A stretch of DNA of 42,047 nucleotides from Cryomorphaceae bacterium. GTDB lineage: Bacteria; Bacteroidota; Bacteroidia; Flavobacteriales_D; Cryomorphaceae. Location: positions 1 through 42,047 of the forward strand of contig PXBH01000090.1 in assembly GCA_003565555.1 (NCBI GenBank). Direction: 5' to 3'. Both the position numbers and the translations under genes were made by a program. The notes under the pieces are model-generated. The model saw only the letters and a program-made list of their open reading frames with translations. It was not told the origin of the DNA and made no database searches. Each line of letters starts with the position of its first letter. The first letter of the stretch is position 1. Below are positions 1 to 7,652 of the stretch, in pieces.

Positions 1-1065
1 GAGCCGGTGGTAAAAGACGGTTTGATCATCGCGCGGGGAGCTGCCGATGACAAAGGACAGATGTATATGCACGTGAAGGCCTTCGAAGCTATGATGCAAA
101 CGGACAGCCTGGCCTGCAACGTCAAGTTCATGATCGAAGGAGAGGAAGAAACAGGATCGGACAGCCTCGGGCCCTTTTTGGAAAACAACAAAGAGAAACT
201 CGCGGCAGACGTCGTACTCGTGTCTGATACAGCCATGCTGAGCAATGACACACCCAGCCTGACTGTGGGTCTGCGCGGACTCAGCTATGTAGAAGTTGAG
301 GTGACCGGGCCGAACCGCGACCTGCACAGCGGTATTTACGGCGGTGCCGTGGCGAACCCCATCAATGTACTCAGCAAAATGATCGCCTCGCTGACCGATG
401 AGGACGGACGAATTACCATTCCCGGATTCTACGACAAAGTAGCGGAAGTGAGCCCCGAGGAACGCGAAGCAATGAATAAAGCTCCGTTTGACTCGGAAGC
501 CTACAAAAAAGACCTTGAAATCGGTGATGTGCAAGGCGAAAAAGGCTACACCACCTTGGAGCGCACCAGCATTCGCCCCACCCTCGATGTCAACGGAATT
601 TGGGGCGGGTACACGCAGCCGGGTGCCAAGACCGTTTTACCGTCAAAGGCTTACGCGAAAATATCAATGCGTCTGGTACCGGACCAAAGCTCTGACGAGA
701 TCACCGAGCTCTTTGTGCGTCATTTCGAAAGCATCGCCCCGAAAAGCGTGAAGGTAAAAGTGACCCCGCACCACGGGGGCGAGCCTGCGGTAACTCCGAT
801 CGATTCCGTGGCTTTCTCTGCTGCAAGCATGGCCATGGAAGATGCCTTCGGAAAAAAACCGATTCCCATGCGCGGCGGCGGATCCATACCCATCGTTTCG
901 TTGTTTGAAAAAACATTGGGCCTCAAGACCATTTTGATGGGGTTCGGCTTGGACAGCAATAAGATTCACTCCCCGAATGAGAACTACGGACTCTTTAACT
1001 ATTACAAAGGCATTGAAACCATTCCGTTGTTTTTCAAACATTTTGCAGCGCTTTCTGAGAAGTAA
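1..1065 (+). CDS. M20 family dipeptidase/metallopeptidase (5' end missing)
   Basis: The reading frame is open to the first base, so about the first 100 residues, including the usual first metal-binding His, lie outside the window. What remains carries the hallmarks of M20 zinc peptidases. ARGAADDKG holds the bridging Asp, EGEEETGS holds the catalytic and metal-binding Glu pair, and VLVSDTAM, DLHSGIYGG and KIHSPNE supply the remaining Asp and His positions. The region between DLHSG and TSIRPTLDVNG is the lid/dimerisation domain. The family hydrolyses dipeptides or other small amide substrates in the cytosol or periplasm; the lost N-terminus hides whether there is a signal peptide. The arrangement is closest to the CNDP/PepV-like dipeptidases. 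The stop overlaps the proposed start of the next gene, suggesting coupled translation. The family call is secure, the substrate is not. Confidence 0.93.
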   Translation, partial: EPVVKDGLIIARGAADDKGQMYMHVKAFEAMMQTDSLACNVKFMIEGEEETGSDSLGPFLENNKEKLAADVVLVSDTAMLSNDTPSLTVGLRGLSYVEVEVTGPNRDLHSGIYGGAVANPINVLSKMIASLTDEDGRITIPGFYDKVAEVSPEEREAMNKAPFDSEAYKKDLEIGDVQGEKGYTTLERTSIRPTLDVNGIWGGYTQPGAKTVLPSKAYAKISMRLVPDQSSDEITELFVRHFESIAPKSVKVKVTPHHGGEPAVTPIDSVAFSAASMAMEDAFGKKPIPMRGGGSIPIVSLFEKTLGLKTILMGFGLDSNKIHSPNENYGLFNYYKGIETIPLFFKHFAALSEK

Positions 1066-1504
1066 TTTTCTCCTCGCACTTATTTTTTCGGCTGCACTTA
1101 CATCCTGCAACTACGACGATGTAGAGGTCAAGGAAGTACGCAGTGTCAAAATTGATCGCCTCGACGGTAAAGGAATTACATTCACCGCATCACTATGGGT
1201 GGAAAATCCGAATGCCTACCGCATAAAAGTCACCGGGACGGATGCCGACCTATACCTCTCGGGAAAACACGCCGGTAATGCAAAACTGCTCAACACCATT
1301 ACCGTGCCCGCGCGATACAAAGGCGCTGTGGATGTTGATGTTCGGACGGACTTTGACGAAGGAAGCCTCGCGATCCTGCCCGTGATTATCAGTGCGGGAA
1401 TGAAACGAAAAGTCGACCTGCGCGCTGCAGGTCATCTGCGCGCGCGGTCCTTTCTGATCGGCAAAAAGTTTCCCTTTGACTATACCCATGAGGCAAAGTT
1501 TTAG
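1043..1504 (+). CDS. LEA-type-2-like lipoprotein
   Basis: A small predicted lipoprotein of 153 residues. I chose the TTG at 1043 as start because it gives a compact lipoprotein signal: a basic N-terminus (MQRFLRSN), a hydrophobic core and the lipobox LTSC with Cys22. An upstream ATG at 977 would bury this signal behind 22 extra residues and overlap the peptidase by 89 nt; the TTG start overlaps by only 23 nt. The mature part (VRSVKIDRLDGKGITFTASL, then VENPNAYRIKVTGTDADLYL) has the pattern of the LEA type 2/WHy fold, a single Ig-like beta-sandwich found in plant desiccation proteins and many bacterial lipoproteins of unknown role. It is probably anchored in the outer or inner membrane facing the periplasm. 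No catalytic residues are visible. The fold call is moderately sure; the function is unknown. Confidence 0.72.
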   Translation: MQRFLRSNFLLALIFSAALTSCNYDDVEVKEVRSVKIDRLDGKGITFTASLWVENPNAYRIKVTGTDADLYLSGKHAGNAKLLNTITVPARYKGAVDVDVRTDFDEGSLAILPVIISAGMKRKVDLRAAGHLRARSFLIGKKFPFDYTHEAKF

Positions 1505-1595
1505 CCCTGACCTCGCGGCCGCTCAGCAATGCCCGGTTTCGATTGTACACTTCTCTCGAAAGCATGCGAGGCAGGTCATTTCGTTCCGAAAAAAA

Positions 1596-2492
1596 ATGCT
1601 GTCTTCTCCCCTGAAGGCCAAAGCACTGTTCCTCGCAATTGCAGCCTTCATGACCGCTTACGGGAGCACCGCCCAAATTCTGCTGCCGCCTGAGGGCAAA
1701 GGGTTTTCGACGGTTCAAAAATTCAATCCCCGATTCATTGCGGAAAATCGAATTTCATCCGTTCGCGCAGAGACGGAAACCAAAAAAGACGGCGACCGCA
1801 TCCGAAAAACCCACTTGCACACGGTAAGGAATTTCAACAAATCGGGAAAAACAGAATTGATCGCCGAAATTCACACCAAAAGGAGGGATACCGCCATCAC
1901 CGCATACAGCTATGCCGAAGACCGCCTCAAATGCGAAGTGAAGAACGACGTAGCAGGACTTTTCAGCTATTGCTACACCTATAAAGACGGAATGCCCGAA
2001 GAACGCAAGTACGCGCGGATCAGCCGGAGCGGAAGCCTTACGGACGGGAGATTTTCCGGAAAGGAGACCAAGATAACCACAGAAAAATACACCCATGTAC
2101 GGTATGACAATCAGTTGCATACCACACTGTACAACAGTGCAGGACGGCCTTATCAAAAAGAAATCAGATACTTCGACGCGCACGGCTATTTGCTGAAATA
2201 CCTGCGCACCTTCGTGATGACGAGCGAGCGCTTTGAAGAAGTGTACACCTACAACGCCCTCGGACTTTTGGCGAGCATAGAGACATCTGCCGGCCGATCG
2301 GATCACAAAACGGAGTACACCTATGATGCCGCGGGAAATCTGCTCACTGAAAACCGCTTCGAAAACGGCAGTCAGGTCTACCGAAAAGAATTTGTGTACG
2401 AGGGGGCTGACATGATGCTCCGCGCGGAGCTTGTGCGCCGAGATGCAGATGAAATGCTCGAAATCATCACCTACGATTACAGCTATCAATAG
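1596..2492 (+). CDS. secreted YD/RHS-repeat-like protein of unknown function
   Basis: Predicted secreted protein of 298 residues. The ATG at 1596 is preferred because it begins a clean signal peptide (MLSSPLKAKALFLAIAAFM, cleaved near STAQ); in-frame starts at 1476 and 1488 add an unlikely hydrophilic leader and the first overlaps the previous gene. The C-terminal half has tandem tyrosine-rich strands of the kind seen in YD/RHS repeats: EEVYTYNALGLLASIE, EYTYDAAGNLLTEN and KEFVYEGADMM. In this phylum short YD-repeat proteins occur as cell-surface or periplasmic proteins with no assigned function. They lack the large shell and toxin tip of true RHS proteins, and none is visible here. It ends in a strong bidirectional terminator shared with the convergent fasciclin gene. 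Confidence 0.7.
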   Translation: MLSSPLKAKALFLAIAAFMTAYGSTAQILLPPEGKGFSTVQKFNPRFIAENRISSVRAETETKKDGDRIRKTHLHTVRNFNKSGKTELIAEIHTKRRDTAITAYSYAEDRLKCEVKNDVAGLFSYCYTYKDGMPEERKYARISRSGSLTDGRFSGKETKITTEKYTHVRYDNQLHTTLYNSAGRPYQKEIRYFDAHGYLLKYLRTFVMTSERFEEVYTYNALGLLASIETSAGRSDHKTEYTYDAAGNLLTENRFENGSQVYRKEFVYEGADMMLRAELVRRDADEMLEIITYDYSYQ

Positions 2493-2510
2493 ACCGCGGT
2501 GGCATACATA

Positions 2511-2545
2511 AAAAAAACCTGCACGAACGTACAGGTCTTTTTCAA
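2511..2545. terminator. bidirectional intrinsic terminator
   Basis: An inverted repeat ACCTG (2517-2521) / CAGGT (2532-2536), extended inward by three more pairs after one mismatch, is flanked by a run of A on the left (2511-2517) and a run of T on the right (2538-2542). It lies between convergent genes and can work for both. Confidence 0.75.
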
Positions 2546-2565
2546 AATGCAACCGGGGTGACTGA

Positions 2566-3042
2566 TCAATTCATCGAAGGCGGCAGAATGACCGCGTCGA
2601 TCACGTGAACCACACCGTTAGCGGCCATTACATCGGCCGCTGCCACATTGGCTCCGTTCACTTTGGCACCTCCTTTCAGGCTTACCGTCACTGTTTCACC
2701 TTGTACGGTTTCGGCTTTCATTCCCTCCTTGAGGTCACCGGAAGCCACTTTGGCGGCCACCACGTGGTAAGTGAGCACAGCTGTAAGTTGATCCTTGTTT
2801 TCGGGTTTCAACAGACTTTCGAGCACGCCGTCGGGAAGGGCTGCGAAGGCTTCATTCGTAGGGGCGAATACCGTAAAGGGGCCGTCAGACGACAGAACGT
2901 CCACCAATCCCGCAGCCTTCACAGCTGTAACAAGGGTAGATAAAGATTCATTGCCCGCTGCCAGCTCCACGATATTCTTGTCCTGTGCTTGAACCTGAAC
3001 CGCAAACATGCATGCGATAAAAAATACTCCGAGTGATTTCAT
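2566..3042 (-). CDS. secreted fasciclin (FAS1) domain protein
   Basis: A 158-residue protein made of a signal peptide (residues 1-19, ending VQAQ) and one FAS1 domain. The domain shows both conserved family boxes: the H1 region FTVFAPTNEAFAALPDGVLE (about residues 57-76) and the H2 region NGVVHVIDAVILPP at the C-terminus, with the YHVV motif between. FAS1 domains are found in secreted or surface adhesion proteins. In bacteria the single-domain form is usually periplasmic or extracellular and its ligand is rarely known. It stands alone, transcribed towards the terminator at 2511-2545. I found no exact TAnnTTTG element upstream. The family call is secure, the role is not. Confidence 0.93.
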   Translation of the reverse strand: MKSLGVFFIACMFAVQVQAQDKNIVELAAGNESLSTLVTAVKAAGLVDVLSSDGPFTVFAPTNEAFAALPDGVLESLLKPENKDQLTAVLTYHVVAAKVASGDLKEGMKAETVQGETVTVSLKGGAKVNGANVAAADVMAANGVVHVIDAVILPPSMN

Positions 3043-3281
3043 ATTATTTGTTTATTTTGATGAGTGAATGTAACATGGCTCGCCGTCGATTGTTTGTGTC
3101 TCACAGTGAGCGCCTAACAGCTCGCAGAGAGCGGAGAGTTGCCGCTTGACCCCCTGTGCTCGGCCGCAATCCTGTTGCGCTCAGGTGAGAACGAAAAAAT
3201 GAACACTGCTGAATGCACCACCCGTAATCACCACGGGAAATTCCCTGACATGGCGCCTCCGACGAAATGGCACCAAATATG

Positions 3282-3289
3282 TACTTTTG
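3282..3289 (+). promoter_or_regulatory. Bacteroidota -7 promoter element for the S46 peptidase
   Basis: TACTTTTG fits the phylum's -7 consensus TAnnTTTG exactly and lies 24 nt before the ATG at 3314. No clear TTG-type -33 element is seen upstream. The surrounding gap 3043-3313 holds no gene. Confidence 0.6.
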
Positions 3290-3313
3290 CGCGAAATCAT
3301 TAATGAAAAATCC

Positions 3314-5509
3314 ATGAACAAACGATCCTTACTTCTGGCGGGACTCATGCTCTTCACCACAGTCTTCCAGCTGCGCGCTGACGAGGGAATGTGGCTGCCA
3401 ATGCTGATCAAGCGCCTCAACCAAAAGAACCTGAAAGAGATGGGGCTGCAGCTCACGCCCGAAGAAATATACAGCGTGAACAAATCAAGCCTCAAAGATG
3501 CCATCGTATCGATGGGCGGCTTTTGTACGGGAGAGATGATTTCTTCTCAAGGCTTGATGCTCACGAACCACCACTGCGGTTACAGTGCGATCCGCGAAAA
3601 CAGCTCGGTGGAAAACGACTACCTGACCGATGGTTTCTGGGCCATGAGTATGGATGAAGAACTTCCCAATGAAGGCTTGTTTGTGAGCTTCTTGGTGCGC
3701 ATGGAAGATGTGACCGCTCAAGTGAACGAAGCCATCGAAGGTATCGAAGACGAGTCAGAAAGAAATGCTGCCCTGGCCGAAATAACCCGTGCCATCGCGG
3801 GCCAAGCAGAGGAAGGAACCCACTACAAAGCAGAAGTGAAAAGCTTTTATGCGGGCAACGAATTTTACCTTTTTGTGTATGAGCGGTTCAACGATGTGCG
3901 CCTCGTGGGCGCTCCGCCCTCATCTGTAGGTAAATTCGGCGGAGATACGGACAACTGGATGTGGCCGCGCCACACGGGCGACTTCGCTCTGTTTCGCGTG
4001 TACGCGGGCCCCGACGGCAAGCCGGCCGAATACAGTGAAGACAATGTACCGCTGGAGCCGCGCCACCACTTGCCCGTTTCAATCCGCGGCGTCGAGGAAG
4101 GCGACTTTACCATGACTTTCGGATTTCCGGGGAGTACCGATCGCTACCTCACCTCCTGGGGTGTGGAGCAAGCACTGGAAAAGAAAAACCCTGCAATTGT
4201 CGAAATTCGCGATGCCAAGCTCAAAGTACTCCGCGAGGATATGAAGGCTGATGATGCCGTCCGCATCATGTACGCGTCTAAATTTGCTCAGATCGCCAAT
4301 TACTGGAAATACTTCATCGGGCAAACAGAGCAGCTCAAACGCCTCGGCGTGAAGGCTGAAAAAGAAGCCTTGGAGGCGGATTTTCAAGCCTGGGCCGAAG
4401 CCGATATCAACAGAAAAGCCATGTACGGAGATGCCCTCGAGATGATCCGTCAGGGATTTGAGGCCAAAGACAATACAGTGGTGGGCGGAGCATACGTCAT
4501 AGAAGCCGGGCTCACCGGCGCGGATGCAGTATTGCAAACCTACCGCCTCTCGCAAGCCTTCGGTGCCTACCTGCAAATGGAAGAGGGTCCTGAAAAAGAA
4601 GAGATGCGCGACAATTTAAAAATCGCCGCAGCCGAGTTTTTTGAAGAAACCAATATGCCGACGGACCAAAAGCTCTTTGCCGTCACCCAGAGGCTTTACG
4701 CCGAAAACGTCGATAAAGAACAGCAGCCCGCTTACATGCAGGAGATGCCCGCCGGCACGGACTGGGACGCTTTCGCGAAAAAAGTGTACTCGGAAAGTAT
4801 CTTCACGGACAAAAATCGGCTGAACTCCTTCATCGAGCAGCCGGACAGCGCTGCCTTTGCCGATGATCCCATGGGGCGGGTCGCCCGAGATCTCTTTGCC
4901 GTGTACAGCGGCCGCGCTGCTGTGAACGCCGAGGCCAATGCCATGCTGGCCAAGGGTACACGCATCTTTCAGGCAGGGCTGCGTGAAATGATGCCCGATA
5001 AGGACTTCTACCCGGATGCGAACAGCACGCTGCGCGCATCTTTCGGAAATGTAAAGCCTTATGCGCCAAGAGACGGTGTGATCTTCAAGTATTACACGAC
5101 CATCGACGGAAAAATGGCCAAAGAAGATCCGGATGACGATGAATTCATCGTTCCCGAGGGCCTCTCCGAATTGTACGCCGCGCGCGACTTCGGACGCTAC
5201 GCCGATGCCGATGGCAACCTGCGTGTGAATTTTATCAGCACGAATGACATTACGGGCGGTAATTCGGGAAGTCCGGTCATCAACGGTACGGGTGAACTGG
5301 TAGGGCTGGCTTTCGACGGTAACTGGGAAGCGATGAGCGGCGACATCAACTTCGAGCCTTCCGTGCAACGCACGATCTCGGTAGATATGCGCTACGTGCT
5401 CTGGGTCATCGACAAGTATGCAGGTGCGGGCCACCTCATCGATGAGATGACTTTGGTCACCGACAAGAAGTCGAGCAAAGCCGCGCGCAAAAACGCCTTC
5501 AAAGGATAA
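3314..5509 (+). CDS. S46 family dipeptidyl-peptidase, DPP7-like
   Basis: A 731-residue serine exopeptidase with a signal peptide (residues 1-22), so periplasmic. The ATG at 3314 is chosen over an in-frame ATG at 3287 because it starts the signal peptide and follows a good promoter. The catalytic triad is visible: His in TNHHCGY (His86/87), Asp223 in RHTGDFALFRVY and Ser651 in TGGNSGSPVING. In Porphyromonas gingivalis enzymes the residue 18 after the catalytic Ser (673) is Gly in DPP7 and Arg in the acidic-specific DPP11. Here that position is Gly669 (AFDGNWEAMSGD), so a DPP7-type preference for hydrophobic P1 residues is inferred. The enzyme removes dipeptides from the N-terminus of peptides for uptake and growth on protein. 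It is a single-gene unit ending in a terminator at 5524-5567. Confidence 0.95.
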   Translation: MNKRSLLLAGLMLFTTVFQLRADEGMWLPMLIKRLNQKNLKEMGLQLTPEEIYSVNKSSLKDAIVSMGGFCTGEMISSQGLMLTNHHCGYSAIRENSSVENDYLTDGFWAMSMDEELPNEGLFVSFLVRMEDVTAQVNEAIEGIEDESERNAALAEITRAIAGQAEEGTHYKAEVKSFYAGNEFYLFVYERFNDVRLVGAPPSSVGKFGGDTDNWMWPRHTGDFALFRVYAGPDGKPAEYSEDNVPLEPRHHLPVSIRGVEEGDFTMTFGFPGSTDRYLTSWGVEQALEKKNPAIVEIRDAKLKVLREDMKADDAVRIMYASKFAQIANYWKYFIGQTEQLKRLGVKAEKEALEADFQAWAEADINRKAMYGDALEMIRQGFEAKDNTVVGGAYVIEAGLTGADAVLQTYRLSQAFGAYLQMEEGPEKEEMRDNLKIAAAEFFEETNMPTDQKLFAVTQRLYAENVDKEQQPAYMQEMPAGTDWDAFAKKVYSESIFTDKNRLNSFIEQPDSAAFADDPMGRVARDLFAVYSGRAAVNAEANAMLAKGTRIFQAGLREMMPDKDFYPDANSTLRASFGNVKPYAPRDGVIFKYYTTIDGKMAKEDPDDDEFIVPEGLSELYAARDFGRYADADGNLRVNFISTNDITGGNSGSPVINGTGELVGLAFDGNWEAMSGDINFEPSVQRTISVDMRYVLWVIDKYAGAGHLIDEMTLVTDKKSSKAARKNAFKG

Positions 5510-5523
5510 GCGCTTCTCTGAGC

Positions 5524-5567
5524 AAAAAAATGAGCCCTTTTCGTCTGCGGACGGAAGGGGTTTTTTT
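5524..5567. terminator. bidirectional intrinsic terminator
   Basis: The arms CCCTTTTCGTC and GACGGAAGGGG form an 11-bp stem with G-T wobbles and a TGCG loop. An A run (5524-5530) lies on the left and a T run (5561-5567) on the right. It separates the convergent S46 peptidase and tsaB genes. Confidence 0.82.
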
Positions 5568-5604
5568 GTCGGCGTAAGCGTAATTCGCTGCAGGCCTCTC
5601 CTGC

Positions 5605-6294
5605 TCAGCCTTCGGATTTTTTCGGCTTACCGGGAATGAAGTCCTTGAGATAAAAAGGCTCAAAATAAGCGGTATCGACAAAATGACCGGCTTTGAAAGC
5701 CTCCTCTGCCAAAGCTGCCATGCCGACTGCCGAGGCCTCAACTCCGTCGAGAAAGAAAAATTCCGGACGATCCGCGAAAAGGGGCACGCATTTTTCAGCC
5801 CCGTCTCCGAAAAAGCAAATTTTCCGGAAAGGACGGGAATCGACAAAGCTGTTTTCATCGACAATCTCTGCGCGGGTATCGAATACAAGCGCCCCCTGCC
5901 CGTCATACCCTGCACAAAACACCTCCATACGGCGGGCATCAATCATGGGGATCAGAAGGGTATCAGAATCACCGTCCGCGACTTGCGCAGCCATGGCGCG
6001 AAGGGGACATACGGCGATCATCGGGATGTCCGCACCGAAGGCAATACCCTTGGCGGCAGATACGCCGATACGCAAGCCGGTATAAGAACCGGGACCTTTG
6101 CTTACCGCCACCGCTTCGAGGTCCCCGTAACCCGCCCCAAACGATCGAAGCACCTCATCGATAAAAACCTGCAGCTTCTCGGCATGTGTGTATTTATCGG
6201 AACGGTCTTCGCGCAGCGCCACAACCGATCCGTTATGCGCCAGCGCTGCGGAGCAGTTTTTCGTGGTAGATTCAATGCAAAGAGTGAGGGCCAA
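5605..6294 (-). CDS. tsaB: tRNA threonylcarbamoyladenosine biosynthesis protein TsaB
   Basis: A 229-residue protein with the ASKHA-type fold of TsaB, partner of TsaD, TsaE and TsaC in making the t6A modification at position 37 of ANN-decoding tRNAs. The diagnostic N-terminus is MALTLCIESTTKNCSAAL, the central motif is SKGPGSYTGLRIGVSAAKG (about residues 65-83), and IPMIDARRMEVFCAGYD follows. The start codon is TTG (6292-6294), supported by the fit of the first residues to the family; no in-frame ATG lies close upstream. The gene begins 5 nt after the stop of the efflux adaptor, so it is probably the last gene of the tolC-adaptor-tsaB unit, an arrangement with no obvious functional link. Length is normal for the family. 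Confidence 0.93.
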   Translation of the reverse strand: MALTLCIESTTKNCSAALAHNGSVVALREDRSDKYTHAEKLQVFIDEVLRSFGAGYGDLEAVAVSKGPGSYTGLRIGVSAAKGIAFGADIPMIAVCPLRAMAAQVADGDSDTLLIPMIDARRMEVFCAGYDGQGALVFDTRAEIVDENSFVDSRPFRKICFFGDGAEKCVPLFADRPEFFFLDGVEASAVGMAALAEEAFKAGHFVDTAYFEPFYLKDFIPGKPKKSEG

Positions 6295-6299
6295 TCCGG

Positions 6300-7634
6300 T
6301 TATTTTTTCCCGTAAAGGTCGGCTTTTGATACCACTTCCACCTCATCACCGGAAGTGAGCACGCGTGATACCGCGTCATAGGGTCCGGAGATTACCCGAT
6401 CGCCGGCATCGAGACCCTCGATGATTTGGATGTAGCGGTCGTCTTGAATGCCTGTTTTCACGGCGCGCAGAAGCGCGCGGCCGTCTCGCTCCAGAAAGAC
6501 CACCGTGATGCGCTCTTTACCCGGCGCATCCTCCGAATCACCGAGCAATTTATCCGTGACGGAGCGGTTGGTATTTTGGGATGTATCCGAGCGGGTGGTT
6601 ACACTTTCTAAGGGAACGGCGAGCACATCGACCGCGGTGGCAGTGATAATGTCGACGGTGGCATTCATTCCGGGCCTGAAAGGAAACACCCCCCGAGACC
6701 TGTCGGTGACCAAGTCGCTGTACGAATCTTCTGATATCCGGACTTTCACATCAAAATTGGTCACCTGATCTGCAGCGGCCCCGGAAGATTTGGCAGAATT
6801 TGCCGTTTCGGTTACCACGCCTTTGAATTTCCTGTTCGGGTAAGCATCTACTTCAATGAGGGCGGTATCGCCCCTGCTCACACGTACGATATCGCTTTCA
6901 TTGACCTCAACGAGTACCTCCATTACATCGAGATTAGCCACACGCATGATTTCGGTGCCCGTCATTTGCATGGCTCCCACCACTTGCTCTCCCACTTCGG
7001 CAGTGAGCCGTGACACGGTTCCGTCCATGGGTGAAAAAATGCTGGTTCGTGAGTAGGAGTCGCGTGATTCCTTTACGGTAGCCTCTGCAGATTGTACCGA
7101 ATATCCCGAGGCGTGGATGTTTTGCTCAGCGGCATCGGCCTCCGCCTGCGCCGATTCAAAGCTTGCCAGAGCATTGTCGTACTCAGCTTGCGACACCGCT
7201 TCGTTTTCCCACAAGGCTTTGGTGCGCTTGTAGGTTATTTCCGCATTGCGCAGCTGGGCTTTGGTTTGGATAAAACGGGCTTCCGCATTGGCCTTATTCG
7301 CCAGCGCATTGTTGTAAGAAGCCACAGCGCGGTCCAATGCGGCCTGGGCAAGGTCGGGATTAATTTTTACGAGCAGTTCACCTGCTTTCACAGAGGCCCC
7401 TTCTTTAAACGGAAGTTCTAAGATTTTTCCGGAAACCTCAGAGGAAATGACAACCTCGGTTTCCGGTCTGATTTTGCCGTTGGCCACCACGGTTTCCGTC
7501 ACATTGCGCAGTGATGCTTCCGTTACCGTCACGGCGGTGGCGGTCCCGATTCTGCTTCTGTAAATGCCCAAGGCGACCAGCACCGCGACCACAACAACAC
7601 CGATTCGAATGTAGCGCTTTTGGTTGACCGTCAT
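6300..7634 (-). CDS. efflux periplasmic adaptor (HlyD/MacA-like membrane fusion protein)
   Basis: A 444-residue membrane-fusion protein that would bridge an inner-membrane transporter and a TolC-like channel. In order: an N-terminal membrane anchor (about residues 9-25), the first half of the lipoyl/barrel-sandwich domain (VVANGKIRPETEVVISSEVS), a long coiled-coil hairpin (about 95-205, rich in Ala, Glu and Lys), the second lipoyl half (SRTSIFSPMDGTVSRL), then beta-barrel and membrane-proximal domains. MacA-type adaptors of macrolide/lipoprotein exporters match best. The tolC-type gene lies 18 nt upstream, but no ABC ATPase or permease is adjacent; tsaB follows instead. The transporter partner must therefore be encoded elsewhere. 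The cargo is unknown. Confidence 0.92.
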   Translation of the reverse strand: MTVNQKRYIRIGVVVVAVLVALGIYRSRIGTATAVTVTEASLRNVTETVVANGKIRPETEVVISSEVSGKILELPFKEGASVKAGELLVKINPDLAQAALDRAVASYNNALANKANAEARFIQTKAQLRNAEITYKRTKALWENEAVSQAEYDNALASFESAQAEADAAEQNIHASGYSVQSAEATVKESRDSYSRTSIFSPMDGTVSRLTAEVGEQVVGAMQMTGTEIMRVANLDVMEVLVEVNESDIVRVSRGDTALIEVDAYPNRKFKGVVTETANSAKSSGAAADQVTNFDVKVRISEDSYSDLVTDRSRGVFPFRPGMNATVDIITATAVDVLAVPLESVTTRSDTSQNTNRSVTDKLLGDSEDAPGKERITVVFLERDGRALLRAVKTGIQDDRYIQIIEGLDAGDRVISGPYDAVSRVLTSGDEVEVVSKADLYGKK

Positions 7635-7652
7635 GACTCCTTGATTTTCAAA

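Noticed and set aside
1596-2492. RHS/polymorphic toxin
   Set aside because: The protein is under 300 residues, has only a few YD-like strands, no RHS core shell motif, no toxin tip and no adjacent immunity gene.
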